From Hanstruepera flava (GTDB lineage Bacteria > Bacteroidota > Bacteroidia > Flavobacteriales > Flavobacteriaceae): a DNA stretch of 64,000 nucleotides. Where the stretch lies: assembly GCF_023634025.1 (NCBI RefSeq), contig NZ_JALJCW010000002.1:372001-436000 (forward strand), in the 5' to 3' direction. Positions 34,802 to 43,433 of the stretch are shown here, one piece after another. Position numbers and translations under genes: made by a program. Within the stretch, counting starts at the first letter, position 1. Each line of letters opens with the position of its first letter. The notes beneath the pieces are model-generated. The model saw only the letters and a program-made list of their open reading frames with translations. It was not told where the DNA came from and did not search any database.

Positions 34802-35974
34802 TTACTCTTCTATACGATTATCATCAAATGCCGATGGCAATAACTTGGGAATAAACTTTATGACTATAGGGAGCAGCAAAGCGCCACCTGGTAGTAAAAA
34901 AATAGCCAGGCTAGGTATAGACTTAAAAATATCGAGTAATTGGTCGTTAACCTTTTTTTGCTCGTCTTCGGTTAAATCCCGAATTGTAGACTTGGTCAAG
35001 AGTTTCATAAGCTCTTTACTTTCACGCAACTCCCTCTGCAAACGCTTACTATTTCTAGAAATTAATTTAGTAACCATTTTACTGGAGTTGTCGTAAAAAG
35101 TCTTTACAATGTTTTTAGAACTTAATAACGCTATCTTATCTTTATGCTTGGCGTAAAAGACGTTTATAGATTCCATGGCAGCTAAAACTTTCTTGTTGTC
35201 CAATTGTAAATCGGTGCCCAATTGTTTTAGAAATTTTTTCTCGTCCTTATCAATAACCGAATCACCCCAAGTGGCCATACAGGCTATATCAATTATGTAA
35301 TACGATTCTTCTGGTGTTTTAATATTAGCAATGGCTTCAGCATAGCTTATTTTATGGATATGTTGGTAGCGTAAGGATTGCTCAAATAGGTTGATTAAGC
35401 TATGGTCATAGTCACTTTTTTCAACTTTGGCATTTAGGGCCTCCATGACAATGGTTTCAATTGAAGACTCAAAATTCTGAATATAGGATTCAGAAATTTC
35501 ATTGCGTTCCAAGAATGTTTTATAGGCTAATATATCTGTAAACAAAAGAGCATTGGTGATAAAGTAGTTAAAGCTTTTGTCTATAATGTTGTCATCAATC
35601 TGTATGCGCTTATGAATAATTTTTTCCAATAAACCATTGGACTTCTTTTCTCCGAGTAATTCAGAAAAAAAAGTGGTTTTATGGGCATTGATTTGAGTGT
35701 AAAAGTCAATAACACTATGCGTAAAGTCGTGTTTGCTGCCTGAAATATGGTACGTATAATAAAAAGCTATTAAAAAGTTTATTTTGCAAATTTCTTCATT
35801 GGTAAAATCGTCATTCTTAATCAGGTTACCAATAACCATAATATTGCTACCATATATAAAACCACTAGACCTTAAGGCCTCATAGAATGGAGTAACCGCT
35901 ATCTCATGTATGCGCTCAATGAGTACTTGGTCTTTCAGTAATTTTTTTATCCAGCCATTTGCCGATGGATTCAT
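34802..35974 (-). CDS. LETM1-related biofilm-associated protein
   Basis: 390 residues. The C-terminal region has the LETM1-like block LTEDEQKKVNDQLLDIFKSIPSLAIFLLPGG (about residues 335-365 by position), followed by ALLLPIVIKFIPKLLPSAF, the signature used for this flavobacterial family. The middle (about 220-300) resembles a TerB-like helical bundle (CMATWGDSVIDKDEKKFLKQLG). One hydrophobic stretch near the C-terminus could enter a membrane. Name follows the family; no function is shown by sequence. Confidence 0.78.
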   Translation of the reverse strand: MNPSANGWIKKLLKDQVLIERIHEIAVTPFYEALRSSGFIYGSNIMVIGNLIKNDDFTNEEICKINFLIAFYYTYHISGSKHDFTHSVIDFYTQINAHKTTFFSELLGEKKSNGLLEKIIHKRIQIDDNIIDKSFNYFITNALLFTDILAYKTFLERNEISESYIQNFESSIETIVMEALNAKVEKSDYDHSLINLFEQSLRYQHIHKISYAEAIANIKTPEESYYIIDIACMATWGDSVIDKDEKKFLKQLGTDLQLDNKKVLAAMESINVFYAKHKDKIALLSSKNIVKTFYDNSSKMVTKLISRNSKRLQRELRESKELMKLLTKSTIRDLTEDEQKKVNDQLLDIFKSIPSLAIFLLPGGALLLPIVIKFIPKLLPSAFDDNRIEE

Positions 35975-36121
35975 ACCGTGAATTTTATGAAGTAAAGATA
36001 ATTTTTATATCCATAAGAAAAAGAGTTTTTGGCATTAACAAAACTTTAACAAAACCACTATAGGTGTTTTTCCGTAGGTAGGTGTGAGAGTCAAAAATTA
36101 ATTAACAAAAACCTCAAAATT

Positions 36122-36769
36122 ATGAAAAACATGAAAATTTATTTGGGAATAGGCATTATTGCAATTGCTGGTTTCCTATTAGTAGCAGCCGATCATATAG
36201 ATGCGCCTGCAGTATCAGGTGGTACAAGTGATATTACCGACTTTTACGCCTTTCAGGCAGAGGATACAGACAATGTTGTGTTTGTAGCGAACCTTCAAGG
36301 GTTATTGGCACCGGGAGCAACCGAAAATGCTGCCTTTGATGAAAATGTACTTATTGAATTCAACATTGATACCGATCAAGATAATGTTGAAGATCTCGTT
36401 ATTCAAGCAATCCCAAGAGATGGTAAAATGTACTTTTTTGGACCAGCGGCTCCTAACTCAACGGGATTAAACAGTATAATACTAACAAGCGCAACACAAT
36501 CAAGTGTTGATATTTCTACAAGAATGACGCCTGTTACAGAGGACAATGCTGGTATGAAATTTTTTGCAGGACCTCGCGATGATCCTTTCTTTATGGATTT
36601 TGCTCAATACAGTGATATTATAGCCGGAAATGCTTCTGGATTTGATAATCCAGGTAGCGATACATTTGCGGGTAGTAATGTGTTATCGGTGGTTGTTGAG
36701 GTGCCTAAATCCATGGTTGGCGGTTCAGGAACTGTAAACACCTGGGTAGAATCAAAAAGAAAACAATAA
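36122..36769 (+). CDS. DUF4331 domain protein
   Basis: 215 residues. An N-terminal hydrophobic segment (about 6-22) is followed by the family start ADHIDAPAVSGGTSDITDFYAF; the rest is beta-rich (LIEFNIDTDQDNVEDLVIQ). This is the first half of the DUF4331 fold, and the following gene carries what looks like the second half as a separate lipoprotein. Exported, function unknown. First gene of an operon with a TPR lipoprotein and a TonB receptor. Confidence 0.85.
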   Translation: MKNMKIYLGIGIIAIAGFLLVAADHIDAPAVSGGTSDITDFYAFQAEDTDNVVFVANLQGLLAPGATENAAFDENVLIEFNIDTDQDNVEDLVIQAIPRDGKMYFFGPAAPNSTGLNSIILTSATQSSVDISTRMTPVTEDNAGMKFFAGPRDDPFFMDFAQYSDIIAGNASGFDNPGSDTFAGSNVLSVVVEVPKSMVGGSGTVNTWVESKRKQ

Positions 36770-36788
36770 AACATTAAAGACTTAGATT

Positions 36789-37364
36789 ATGAAAATTTTG
36801 AATATAAAAAACACGTTAACCCTAATAGCAATTGCAGCCTTGTGCTTTAATTGTTCAAATGATGATGATTTTACACCAAATACTGGTGGAGATGGAAATA
36901 ATGAACCTGATTTTTCTGGAGTATACATACAACAGGATCAAATGGGTAGGCCAGCGGTAAACACAGTATTTGTTTCGAGCGATAGTAAAAATATGTTTAA
37001 TACTACAATTCCATCAGAGCAAAATGCAGATTTCCAAAATATGTTTCAAACCAATTTAGAGGCTTTAAGTCCAGCTTTTGCAAACCCTGGAGATATGAAC
37101 GCCCTTGGACAGGATGCCGCTGCATTCACAACATTATTGGCTACAGATGTGCTGAATTTATCTTTAGACGGAACAACAACATTTTATGATGGGACCAATG
37201 TACTTACCGGTCGCGCTTTGGCAGACGATGTAATTACAGTTGAGTTACTATTAATTTTTGGAGGTGAAGACTTTAGCGAAAACCCAACGTTGTCCAATGA
37301 TAACGTTGATGCTAACGATAAACCGTTCTTAACCTCGTTTCCCTACCTAGCAGCCCCTTGGTAG
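36789..37364 (+). CDS. DUF4331-like lipoprotein (second half)
   Basis: 191 residues: lipoprotein signal (TLIAIAALCFNC, Cys about 22), an acidic linker, then QDQMGRPAVNTVFVSSDSKN, TGRALADDVITVELLLIFGG and a C-terminal DKPFLTSFPYLAAPW, all features of the C-terminal half of DUF4331. It follows the other DUF4331 gene by 19 bases. The two probably work together at the outer membrane or periplasm. Confidence 0.8.
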   Translation: MKILNIKNTLTLIAIAALCFNCSNDDDFTPNTGGDGNNEPDFSGVYIQQDQMGRPAVNTVFVSSDSKNMFNTTIPSEQNADFQNMFQTNLEALSPAFANPGDMNALGQDAAAFTTLLATDVLNLSLDGTTTFYDGTNVLTGRALADDVITVELLLIFGGEDFSENPTLSNDNVDANDKPFLTSFPYLAAPW

Positions 37365-37373
37365 GAGTATGTA

Positions 37374-37427
37374 ATCAGAGCATGCGTTCTGTGTGCTCTG
37401 ATTTTTTTTTTTTTTTTTTTTTTTTTT
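37374..37427 (+). terminator. Intrinsic terminator with 26-T tract
   Basis: TCAGAGCA and TGCTCTGA form an 8-bp stem directly before a run of 26 T (37402-37427). The homopolymer is unusually long and probably length-variable. It separates the DUF4331 pair from the TPR lipoprotein gene 20 bases further on. Confidence 0.85.
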
Positions 37428-37446
37428 CACTAATTAAAACCACAAT

Positions 37447-38745
37447 ATGATGACATTAACAACAAACCATATAGTCGTATTAATCTGTTTTATTTTTCTA
37501 ATGGGATGTAACAATAACCCCAAGAAAATAACAGATGTCAATACTTACAATACATACCTTGAATTAGTCGAGAATGATGCGCTGCAAATGGCAAAAAGTG
37601 ACTTACAATTTTGGGAAAAAAAGCTAGAAAAAGAACCGAAACAGTTTCCTTACTTTGCTAAAATTGCAGCCTGTCACTCTCAATTATTTAGTCATACTGG
37701 AGAAATTGTCCATTTAATCAATGCCGAAAAAAGTTTAATACAAGCTAACAAACGCACAAATTATAACCATGCAGGTTATTTAAGAGCGCTTGCAAGAAAT
37801 TATATTTCACAACACCGATTTAAAGAAGCTTTGGAACTTTTAAATAAGGCAGAATTAAACGGTGAAAATATTGCTGCTACATATAAAATGCTTTTTGATG
37901 TACAATTGGAATTAGGAAATACTGTTGCTGCCAAAACCTATTTGGAGCGAATTAAAGATTTTAGTGATTACGATTATTTAATCCGCTTGTCTAAATGGAG
38001 CGATCATAATGGTAACTTGGAAGCAGCCATAAAATACATGGAAAAGGCTACAGCTATAGCAGAGTCTTCAAATATAAGTGCCACCAAGCAATGGGCTTAT
38101 ACCAATTTGGCAGATTTTTACGGACATGCTGGAGAGATTAAAAAGTCATATGATTACTATTTAAAGGCATTAGAGCTAAATCCTAATGATGCTTATGCTA
38201 AAAAAGGTATTGCATGGATAGTGTACTCCTATGAGCGTAACCCTCAAGAAGCCATGCGCATTTTAAATACGATAACAGAAGATTACCGCGTGCCAGACTT
38301 GTATTTGCTAAAAGCTGAAATGGCTGAATTTCTAGATAAAAATGAACATAAACGTAAAAACGTGAAAGCCTATCAAAACCTGGTTTCAAATAATCTCTAT
38401 GGCGATATGTACAATGCTTATAACATTGAATTATATGTAAACAAACAAGAAACCGTTGATAAGGCAATTGAATTGGCGAAAAAAGAAATTGAAACTAGAC
38501 CTACAGCTCAATCTTATGATTTACTGGCATGGAGTTACTACAAAAAAGGAGATGTTAAAAAGGCGTTAAGTATTATGGAAAGTTTTGTAGTGGGTTATAC
38601 TTTTGAGCCGCTTTCTTTATATCATTTGGCTATTATCTATAAAGCTAATGGTTTGGACAGTAAAGCACTTGATGTCAAAAAGGAATTGGAAACCTGTATT
38701 TATGAATTGGGTCCAGTTATGGAACGCGATATTGAAAGAATTTAA
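37447..38745 (+). CDS. TPR-repeat lipoprotein
   Basis: 432 residues with a lipoprotein signal (VVLICFIFLMGC, Cys about 21) and many tetratricopeptide repeats, for example FKEALELLNKAELNGENIAATY, GEIKKSYDYYLKALELNPNDAYAKKG and GDVKKALSIMESFVVGYTFEPL (each listed by its core). It is followed 21 bases later by a TonB receptor, a common pairing for DUF4331 operons. Probable scaffold on the cell-envelope side. Confidence 0.8.
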   Translation: MMTLTTNHIVVLICFIFLMGCNNNPKKITDVNTYNTYLELVENDALQMAKSDLQFWEKKLEKEPKQFPYFAKIAACHSQLFSHTGEIVHLINAEKSLIQANKRTNYNHAGYLRALARNYISQHRFKEALELLNKAELNGENIAATYKMLFDVQLELGNTVAAKTYLERIKDFSDYDYLIRLSKWSDHNGNLEAAIKYMEKATAIAESSNISATKQWAYTNLADFYGHAGEIKKSYDYYLKALELNPNDAYAKKGIAWIVYSYERNPQEAMRILNTITEDYRVPDLYLLKAEMAEFLDKNEHKRKNVKAYQNLVSNNLYGDMYNAYNIELYVNKQETVDKAIELAKKEIETRPTAQSYDLLAWSYYKKGDVKKALSIMESFVVGYTFEPLSLYHLAIIYKANGLDSKALDVKKELETCIYELGPVMERDIERI

Positions 38746-38766
38746 TCAACTAATCAACCTAAATCT

Positions 38767-41010
38767 ATGCTTTTAAAAAATAATAGTTTCTATTTTCTAG
38801 TATTACTTTGTATAGGTCACACGATGTGGTCACAAGATACTATCAAAGGATTTGTGTTTGACGAATATGGTCAACCTCTAGAAAATGCATACATCTATAA
38901 TAAAACATCTACCAGTCATGCACACGCTTTGGCCAATGGATCGTTTATTCTCGAAAATAATAAAAAAGGCGATACTATAAATATTGGCCTTTTAGGATAC
39001 CAAAAAAAGAATATTGTAGTAACAAGTTTGCACTTCACCGAGGGAATGGAAGTGCGTTTGCAACCCAAGACTATTTTATTAAATGAGTTGGTAATAACAG
39101 AACAGGTTAATGCTTTAAACAGTGTGGCTAAAATTGATTTAGAAACCACACCAGTTAATTCGTCACAAGAAGTTTTGCGTAAAGTCCCTGGTTTGATTAT
39201 TGGTCAACATGCAGGAGGTGGTAAAGCCGAACAGATTTTTTTAAGAGGTTTTGATATAGATCATGGTACAGATATTAACTTGGCAGTTGATGGAATGCCT
39301 GTAAATATGGTTTCGCATGCTCACGGACAAGGGTATAGCGATTTACATTTTTTAATTCCAGAGACTATTAATGCCATTAACTTTGGAAAAGGACCATACT
39401 ATGCTAACAAAGGCGATTTTACAACGGCTGGTTATGTAGATTTTAATACCAAAGATAAATTAGAGTCAAGTGAGATAAGCTTGAGTTATGGTCAGTTTAA
39501 TTCCTTGCGTACCTTAGGAATGTTTGACCTTTTAAAAAACAATAAACGTTCAAATGCTTATGTAGCATTGGAGTATATTGAGTTTGATGGCCCTTTTGAC
39601 TCACCTCAAAATTTCAATCGTTTAAACCTTTTTGGGAAGTTCAGTACTTATCTAAAAGGTAATGATAAACTATCATTGTCTGTATCGCATTTTACAAGCC
39701 GTTGGGATGCTTCTGGGCAAATACCACAACGTGCTGTAGATAGTGGTTTAATAACACGTTGGGGAGCTATTGATGATACTGAAGGCGGTAATACGTCTAG
39801 AAGTAATGTAAATATAAGCTATGACGCAATGCTTAAGGAAAATTTACAGTTTAAATCTAATGTGTTTTATTCCAAATATGATTTTGAACTGTTTTCAAAT
39901 TTCACGTTCTTTTTGGAAGACCCCATTAATGGGGACCAAATAAAGCAACATGAAAGTAGAAACATCTATGGTTTTAATACTCAATTCATTAATGATACTA
40001 AATTAGGGTCTATTGAAACACAATTAACATCAGGTTTTGGATTACGTTTAGATCAAGTTAACGATGTAGAACTATCACATACCTTAAACCGAAACGAAAC
40101 ATTGGATTTTCTGGCTTTGGGAAATGTTAATCAAACCAACATGTATGGGTTTTTAAATGCTAATTTTGAATTAGGGAAGTTTATTGTAGCACCAGCCTTG
40201 CGTTTAGATTATTTTAAATTCATGTATAATGACGATTTAATAACAGCCTATGAAACCCAAGCAGAAACAAAAACAACTTTAAGTCCAAAACTAAATGTGT
40301 TCTTTAATCAGAACAGCAATCTGCAATGGTATTTAAAATCAGGAATAGGCTTTCACTCTAACGATGCAAGGGTAGTAGTGGCGCAAAGTGGTGAAGAAAT
40401 TTTACCAAAAGCATACGGAACCGATTTAGGAACCATTTGGAAACCCTTTCCAAAAATGGTGTTCAATACAGCATTATGGTACTTGTTTTTAGAGCAGGAG
40501 TTTGTATATGTAGGCGATGCTGGAATAGTAGAACCAAGTGGAAAATCAGAACGTTACGGTTTAGACATAGGGGTGCGTTATCAATTTACGGATTGGTTGT
40601 ATTTTGATACCGATGCTACTTTTACCCATGCGCGAAGCGTTGATGAGCCTAAAGGAGCGGACTATATTCCGTTGGCACCAGACTTTACCCTTACAGGAGG
40701 CTTGGCAATTAACGATTTAAAAGGCTTTTCAGCAGGCATACGCTACCGTTATGTAGATGACAGGCCTGCTAACGAAGATAACTCCATAGTGGCCGAAGGT
40801 TATTTTGTAACCGATATAAATATGAATTATGCCTTCACTAAAAATTTGAGCTTGGGTATGTTAATAGAAAATGTATTTGATACAGAATGGAACGAAACCC
40901 AATTTGCCACAGAATCGCGATTACAAAATGAGTTGGAACCCGTTGAAGAAATACATTTTACGCCGGGAACACCTTTTTTTATAAAGGGTGTGGTGAGTTA
41001 TAGATTTTAA
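38767..41010 (+). CDS. TonB-dependent receptor with carboxypeptidase-regulatory N-domain
   Basis: 747 residues: signal peptide (about 1-22), carboxypeptidase-regulatory-like domain (about 24-95; IKGFVFDEYGQPLENAYIYN), plug (about 110-230; IFLRGFDIDHGTDINLAVDG, then VNMVSHAHGQGYSDLHFLIP) and a barrel ending in FIKGVVSYRF with a terminal Phe. The His-rich HAHGQGYSD in the plug could hold a metal or be structural. It closes the DUF4331/TPR operon and has an intrinsic terminator 80 bases after its stop. Ligand unknown. Confidence 0.88.
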   Translation: MLLKNNSFYFLVLLCIGHTMWSQDTIKGFVFDEYGQPLENAYIYNKTSTSHAHALANGSFILENNKKGDTINIGLLGYQKKNIVVTSLHFTEGMEVRLQPKTILLNELVITEQVNALNSVAKIDLETTPVNSSQEVLRKVPGLIIGQHAGGGKAEQIFLRGFDIDHGTDINLAVDGMPVNMVSHAHGQGYSDLHFLIPETINAINFGKGPYYANKGDFTTAGYVDFNTKDKLESSEISLSYGQFNSLRTLGMFDLLKNNKRSNAYVALEYIEFDGPFDSPQNFNRLNLFGKFSTYLKGNDKLSLSVSHFTSRWDASGQIPQRAVDSGLITRWGAIDDTEGGNTSRSNVNISYDAMLKENLQFKSNVFYSKYDFELFSNFTFFLEDPINGDQIKQHESRNIYGFNTQFINDTKLGSIETQLTSGFGLRLDQVNDVELSHTLNRNETLDFLALGNVNQTNMYGFLNANFELGKFIVAPALRLDYFKFMYNDDLITAYETQAETKTTLSPKLNVFFNQNSNLQWYLKSGIGFHSNDARVVVAQSGEEILPKAYGTDLGTIWKPFPKMVFNTALWYLFLEQEFVYVGDAGIVEPSGKSERYGLDIGVRYQFTDWLYFDTDATFTHARSVDEPKGADYIPLAPDFTLTGGLAINDLKGFSAGIRYRYVDDRPANEDNSIVAEGYFVTDINMNYAFTKNLSLGMLIENVFDTEWNETQFATESRLQNELEPVEEIHFTPGTPFFIKGVVSYRF

Positions 41011-41089
41011 GAATTTGTTGTTAATGAAGAAGCTAACAAATATCTGAAGTGTTTTGCTAAGACGTTTGTTAAGTGTTTTTGTTAGTTGA

Positions 41090-41119
41090 AAAGCGTCTGT
41101 TTTTGCAGACGCTTTTTTT
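41090..41119 (+). terminator. Intrinsic terminator after the TonB receptor
   Basis: AAAGCGTCTG and CAGACGCTTT form a 10-bp stem with a 6-base loop and are followed by a T tract. Strong stem in a region without genes, 80 bases after the receptor stop. Confidence 0.9.
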
Positions 41120-41243
41120 GGTTCTGTTTAATTTATGTTGGATTAATATTCAAAATAGCGATTAAAGTAATGATACTATCATTCAAATCGTAACCTTACG
41201 TTCTAGATTATCTAAATTAACCGTTATTTATTAATATGAAACA

Positions 41244-42074
41244 TTATGGAGTAGTCTGAACAGCACCCAAAGTATATAACTGCTCCATGGTTGGCGTCTC
41301 ACTACCACCCGCTGGTTCTAAAGTAATACCAAAGGCTTCAGAGGCGTTGGTATTTGTGATAGTAAACACTTTGTTGTCATCAGTTTTAAAATCGTCTAGA
41401 GTTCCCAAACTGGTAGGTGTAAGCGGGCTTAATGTTAAAGACCAAACCTGATATACTTTGCCTCTAGGTGGTTCTGGCAGACCTTGTGCATCTAGATAAA
41501 TATTATTGGTCTTTTTATCCCAATAGACTTTAGCGTAAGCTTCTGGATACACGGCTTGGCCAGCTAGTGGTATAGCAATAATCTCTTTGTCTCGTATAAC
41601 ATCAAGAAGTTTGTTGGTTTCTTTTAAATTAGCACGTGCGGTACGTATTTGTTCTTCAAGTAGCTGATTATCTATATGTTGTTTGTTTATTTCGGTTTCT
41701 ATCGTTTTAATTTCAGTTTGTAAAGCACGGTTTTGATTTAATAACCAAATAAGGCCACCAGCCAATAATACCGATGCCGCCCAACCTGTATAGGTAAACC
41801 AATTGGTTCTGGGTTGGCGAGGTAAGGTTACCACTTTAGAATCGCTAGTGTCCAATCCAAGAGCTTCTTTAACAGCGGGGAATATATATTTGGAGTCTCT
41901 AGGACTTACTGCTGCAGTTAGTTGAATAACAGTAGCTTCAATCTTTAAGACTTCATCCAGAATATCTGGGTTTTTTAAAAGCTTTTGGTATACAGCTTCA
42001 TTTTCTTCTTCAGAAAGTGCTCCGGCAACATAAAGTTCCAATATTCCAGATTCTATATATTCTTTATTCGTCAT
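41244..42074 (-). CDS. Anti-sigma factor, RskA-like
   Basis: 276 residues: an N-terminal helical anti-sigma part (EYIESGILELYVAGALSEEENE), one membrane helix at about 93-110 (TYTGWAASVLLAGGLIWLL), a coiled-coil stretch (about 112-155), and a C-terminal RskA domain (LDAQGLPEPPRGKVYQVWSL; ITLEPAGGSETPTMEQLYTLG). It starts 3 bases after the sigma factor's stop and would hold that sigma factor at the membrane until a signal releases it. Confidence 0.9.
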   Translation of the reverse strand: MTNKEYIESGILELYVAGALSEEENEAVYQKLLKNPDILDEVLKIEATVIQLTAAVSPRDSKYIFPAVKEALGLDTSDSKVVTLPRQPRTNWFTYTGWAASVLLAGGLIWLLNQNRALQTEIKTIETEINKQHIDNQLLEEQIRTARANLKETNKLLDVIRDKEIIAIPLAGQAVYPEAYAKVYWDKKTNNIYLDAQGLPEPPRGKVYQVWSLTLSPLTPTSLGTLDDFKTDDNKVFTITNTNASEAFGITLEPAGGSETPTMEQLYTLGAVQTTP

Positions 42075-42076
42075 GG

Positions 42077-42607
42077 TTATACATCCAACATATTTCGCAA
42101 TTCATTAATACAGTTCCTATTGCGTGTTTTTATAGTACCAATGGGCATTTCTAGCGATTCAGAAGCTTCTTTTTGAGTATACCCTTTAAAGTATAACAGC
42201 TCTATAACTTCTATGCATTTTTTGGCTAACTTATTTACAAATTTTTTAATACCAATGGCATCGGTTTGGCTGTTTAAATTATCTTGGTTTTCAAGAATAT
42301 CTACGAAAAAATTAGCATCAAGGTTTTTTTTGGAGTTTTTAAAGGTTTTAGACCGTGTTTTATCAATGGCTGCATTTCGGGCAATATTTATAAGCCATGT
42401 GAAAAACCTCCCCTTTTTAGCCGAATAGCTACTGGCATTGTGCCAAGCTTTAATAAACACATCTTGCATAACTTCTTCTGCTATGTCATTATCGCGTACA
42501 ATATTATAGATTACACCATGCATACTGTCACTGTACATATTATAAAGTGCTTCGAAAGCTTTTTCGTCTTTGCTTTGAAATTTTGAAACTAGAAGTTCTA
42601 ACTGCAT
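42077..42607 (-). CDS. RNA polymerase sigma factor, sigma-70 family (SigK-like ECF)
   Basis: 176 residues from the ATG at 42607. Region 2: DEKAFEALYNMYSDSMHGVIYN, then IAEEVMQDVFIKAWHNASSY and FFTWLINIARNAAIDKTRS. Region 4 ends in YTQKEASESLEMPIGTIKTR. It forms a pair with the RskA-like anti-sigma gene 3 bases later. The start chosen fits the family and avoids an unlikely upstream extension. Confidence 0.92.
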   Translation of the reverse strand: MQLELLVSKFQSKDEKAFEALYNMYSDSMHGVIYNIVRDNDIAEEVMQDVFIKAWHNASSYSAKKGRFFTWLINIARNAAIDKTRSKTFKNSKKNLDANFFVDILENQDNLNSQTDAIGIKKFVNKLAKKCIEVIELLYFKGYTQKEASESLEMPIGTIKTRNRNCINELRNMLDV

Positions 42608-42651
42608 GCAGTACTTATTTTTTACCAAAGTAGGAATTAATTGGCAATTAA

Positions 42652-42674
42652 AAAAGCTACCGTTTCGGTAGCTT
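42652..42674 (-). terminator. Intrinsic terminator of the superoxide dismutase gene
   Basis: On the minus strand AAGCTACCG-AAA-CGGTAGCTT forms a 9-bp stem followed by TTTT. It lies 23 bases after the dismutase stop. Confidence 0.85.
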
Positions 42675-42697
42675 CTTGTAATGATATGTAAAAGTTT

Positions 42698-43297
42698 TTA
42701 GTCCTCTATAACACCTGCACAGCTAATACGCGCTCCAGCAGCACCAGAAGGTTGAGAAGTAAAATCATCGGCTCCTTGATGAACAATAATAGCTTTGCCT
42801 AATATATCTTTAGCTGGGTCACCACAACCAATACACCATTGGTCTGTAGTAAATGAAATAGTACCATTACCTTTATCATCAGCATTAAAATTACCTATAT
42901 CTCCTTTATGGTAACCGGCTTCAGCTCCCCATTCGCCATGTGGCTGACCAGTTGGGTTCCAATGCCCACCTGTCGATTTACCATCGTCTGAAGAACAATC
43001 AGCTGTTTCATGTAAGTGAATAGCATGTGTTCCAGGTTCTAATCCAGACATAATAGCTATCATAGTAACCTCGCCATTCTCTTGTCTAAAAACAGCATTA
43101 CCTGTTACATTGCTACCGCTTTTGGCATTTAAAGCAATTTTTATTTTTTTGTCTTCAGCAGTAGTTTCAACGTCTGCAGGAGCTTCTATTTCTGTTGTTT
43201 CAGTTTCAACAACTTTTTCGGTTTCTTTTTTATCATTTTTGCACGATAGTGTAGCTACAAGAACACAGGCTGTAAGTAATAAACTTATTTTTTTCAT
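42698..43297 (-). CDS. sodC: Superoxide dismutase [Cu-Zn], lipoprotein
   Basis: 199 residues. Lipoprotein signal (LLLTACVLVATLSC, Cys about 19), an acidic linker, and a Cu/Zn dismutase domain (about 50-197) with the copper and zinc ligand region HAIHLHETADCSS, GGHWNPTGQPHG and GYHKGDIGNF, and the closing SCAGVIED for the disulfide. It converts superoxide to peroxide at the cell envelope. It is divergent from hemN with 136 bases between; the FNR-type box in that space sits at the right distance only for hemN. Confidence 0.93.
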   Translation of the reverse strand: MKKISLLLTACVLVATLSCKNDKKETEKVVETETTEIEAPADVETTAEDKKIKIALNAKSGSNVTGNAVFRQENGEVTMIAIMSGLEPGTHAIHLHETADCSSDDGKSTGGHWNPTGQPHGEWGAEAGYHKGDIGNFNADDKGNGTISFTTDQWCIGCGDPAKDILGKAIIVHQGADDFTSQPSGAAGARISCAGVIED

Positions 43298-43372
43298 GGT
43301 TTAATTTTCGTTTTTAGTTACCATAAAATTACGTATTATTTAACTCATATTAAAATGTGCTTATGTAAGAAT

Positions 43373-43416
43373 ATGACAATTATCATATTATATTATATCT
43401 AATCGCGATAATTTTG
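43373..43416 (+). promoter_or_regulatory. FNR/CRP-type site and -7 box upstream of hemN
   Basis: ATGACAATTATCAT (43373-43386; TGAC-N4-ATCA) is centred 33 bp before the centre of TAATTTTG (43409-43416), a perfect TANNTTTG -7 box. With the start about 7 bases after the box, the site is centred near -40, the classical activating position for FNR. The hemN ATG is at 43434. Confidence 0.85.
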
Positions 43417-43433
43417 GACTATAATAAAAAGGT

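Noticed and set aside
43298-43433. FNR-type control of sodC from the shared intergenic space
   Set aside because: No CAAANNTA (-7 box on the minus strand) lies 33 bp to the left of the palindrome, so the site is assigned to hemN only.
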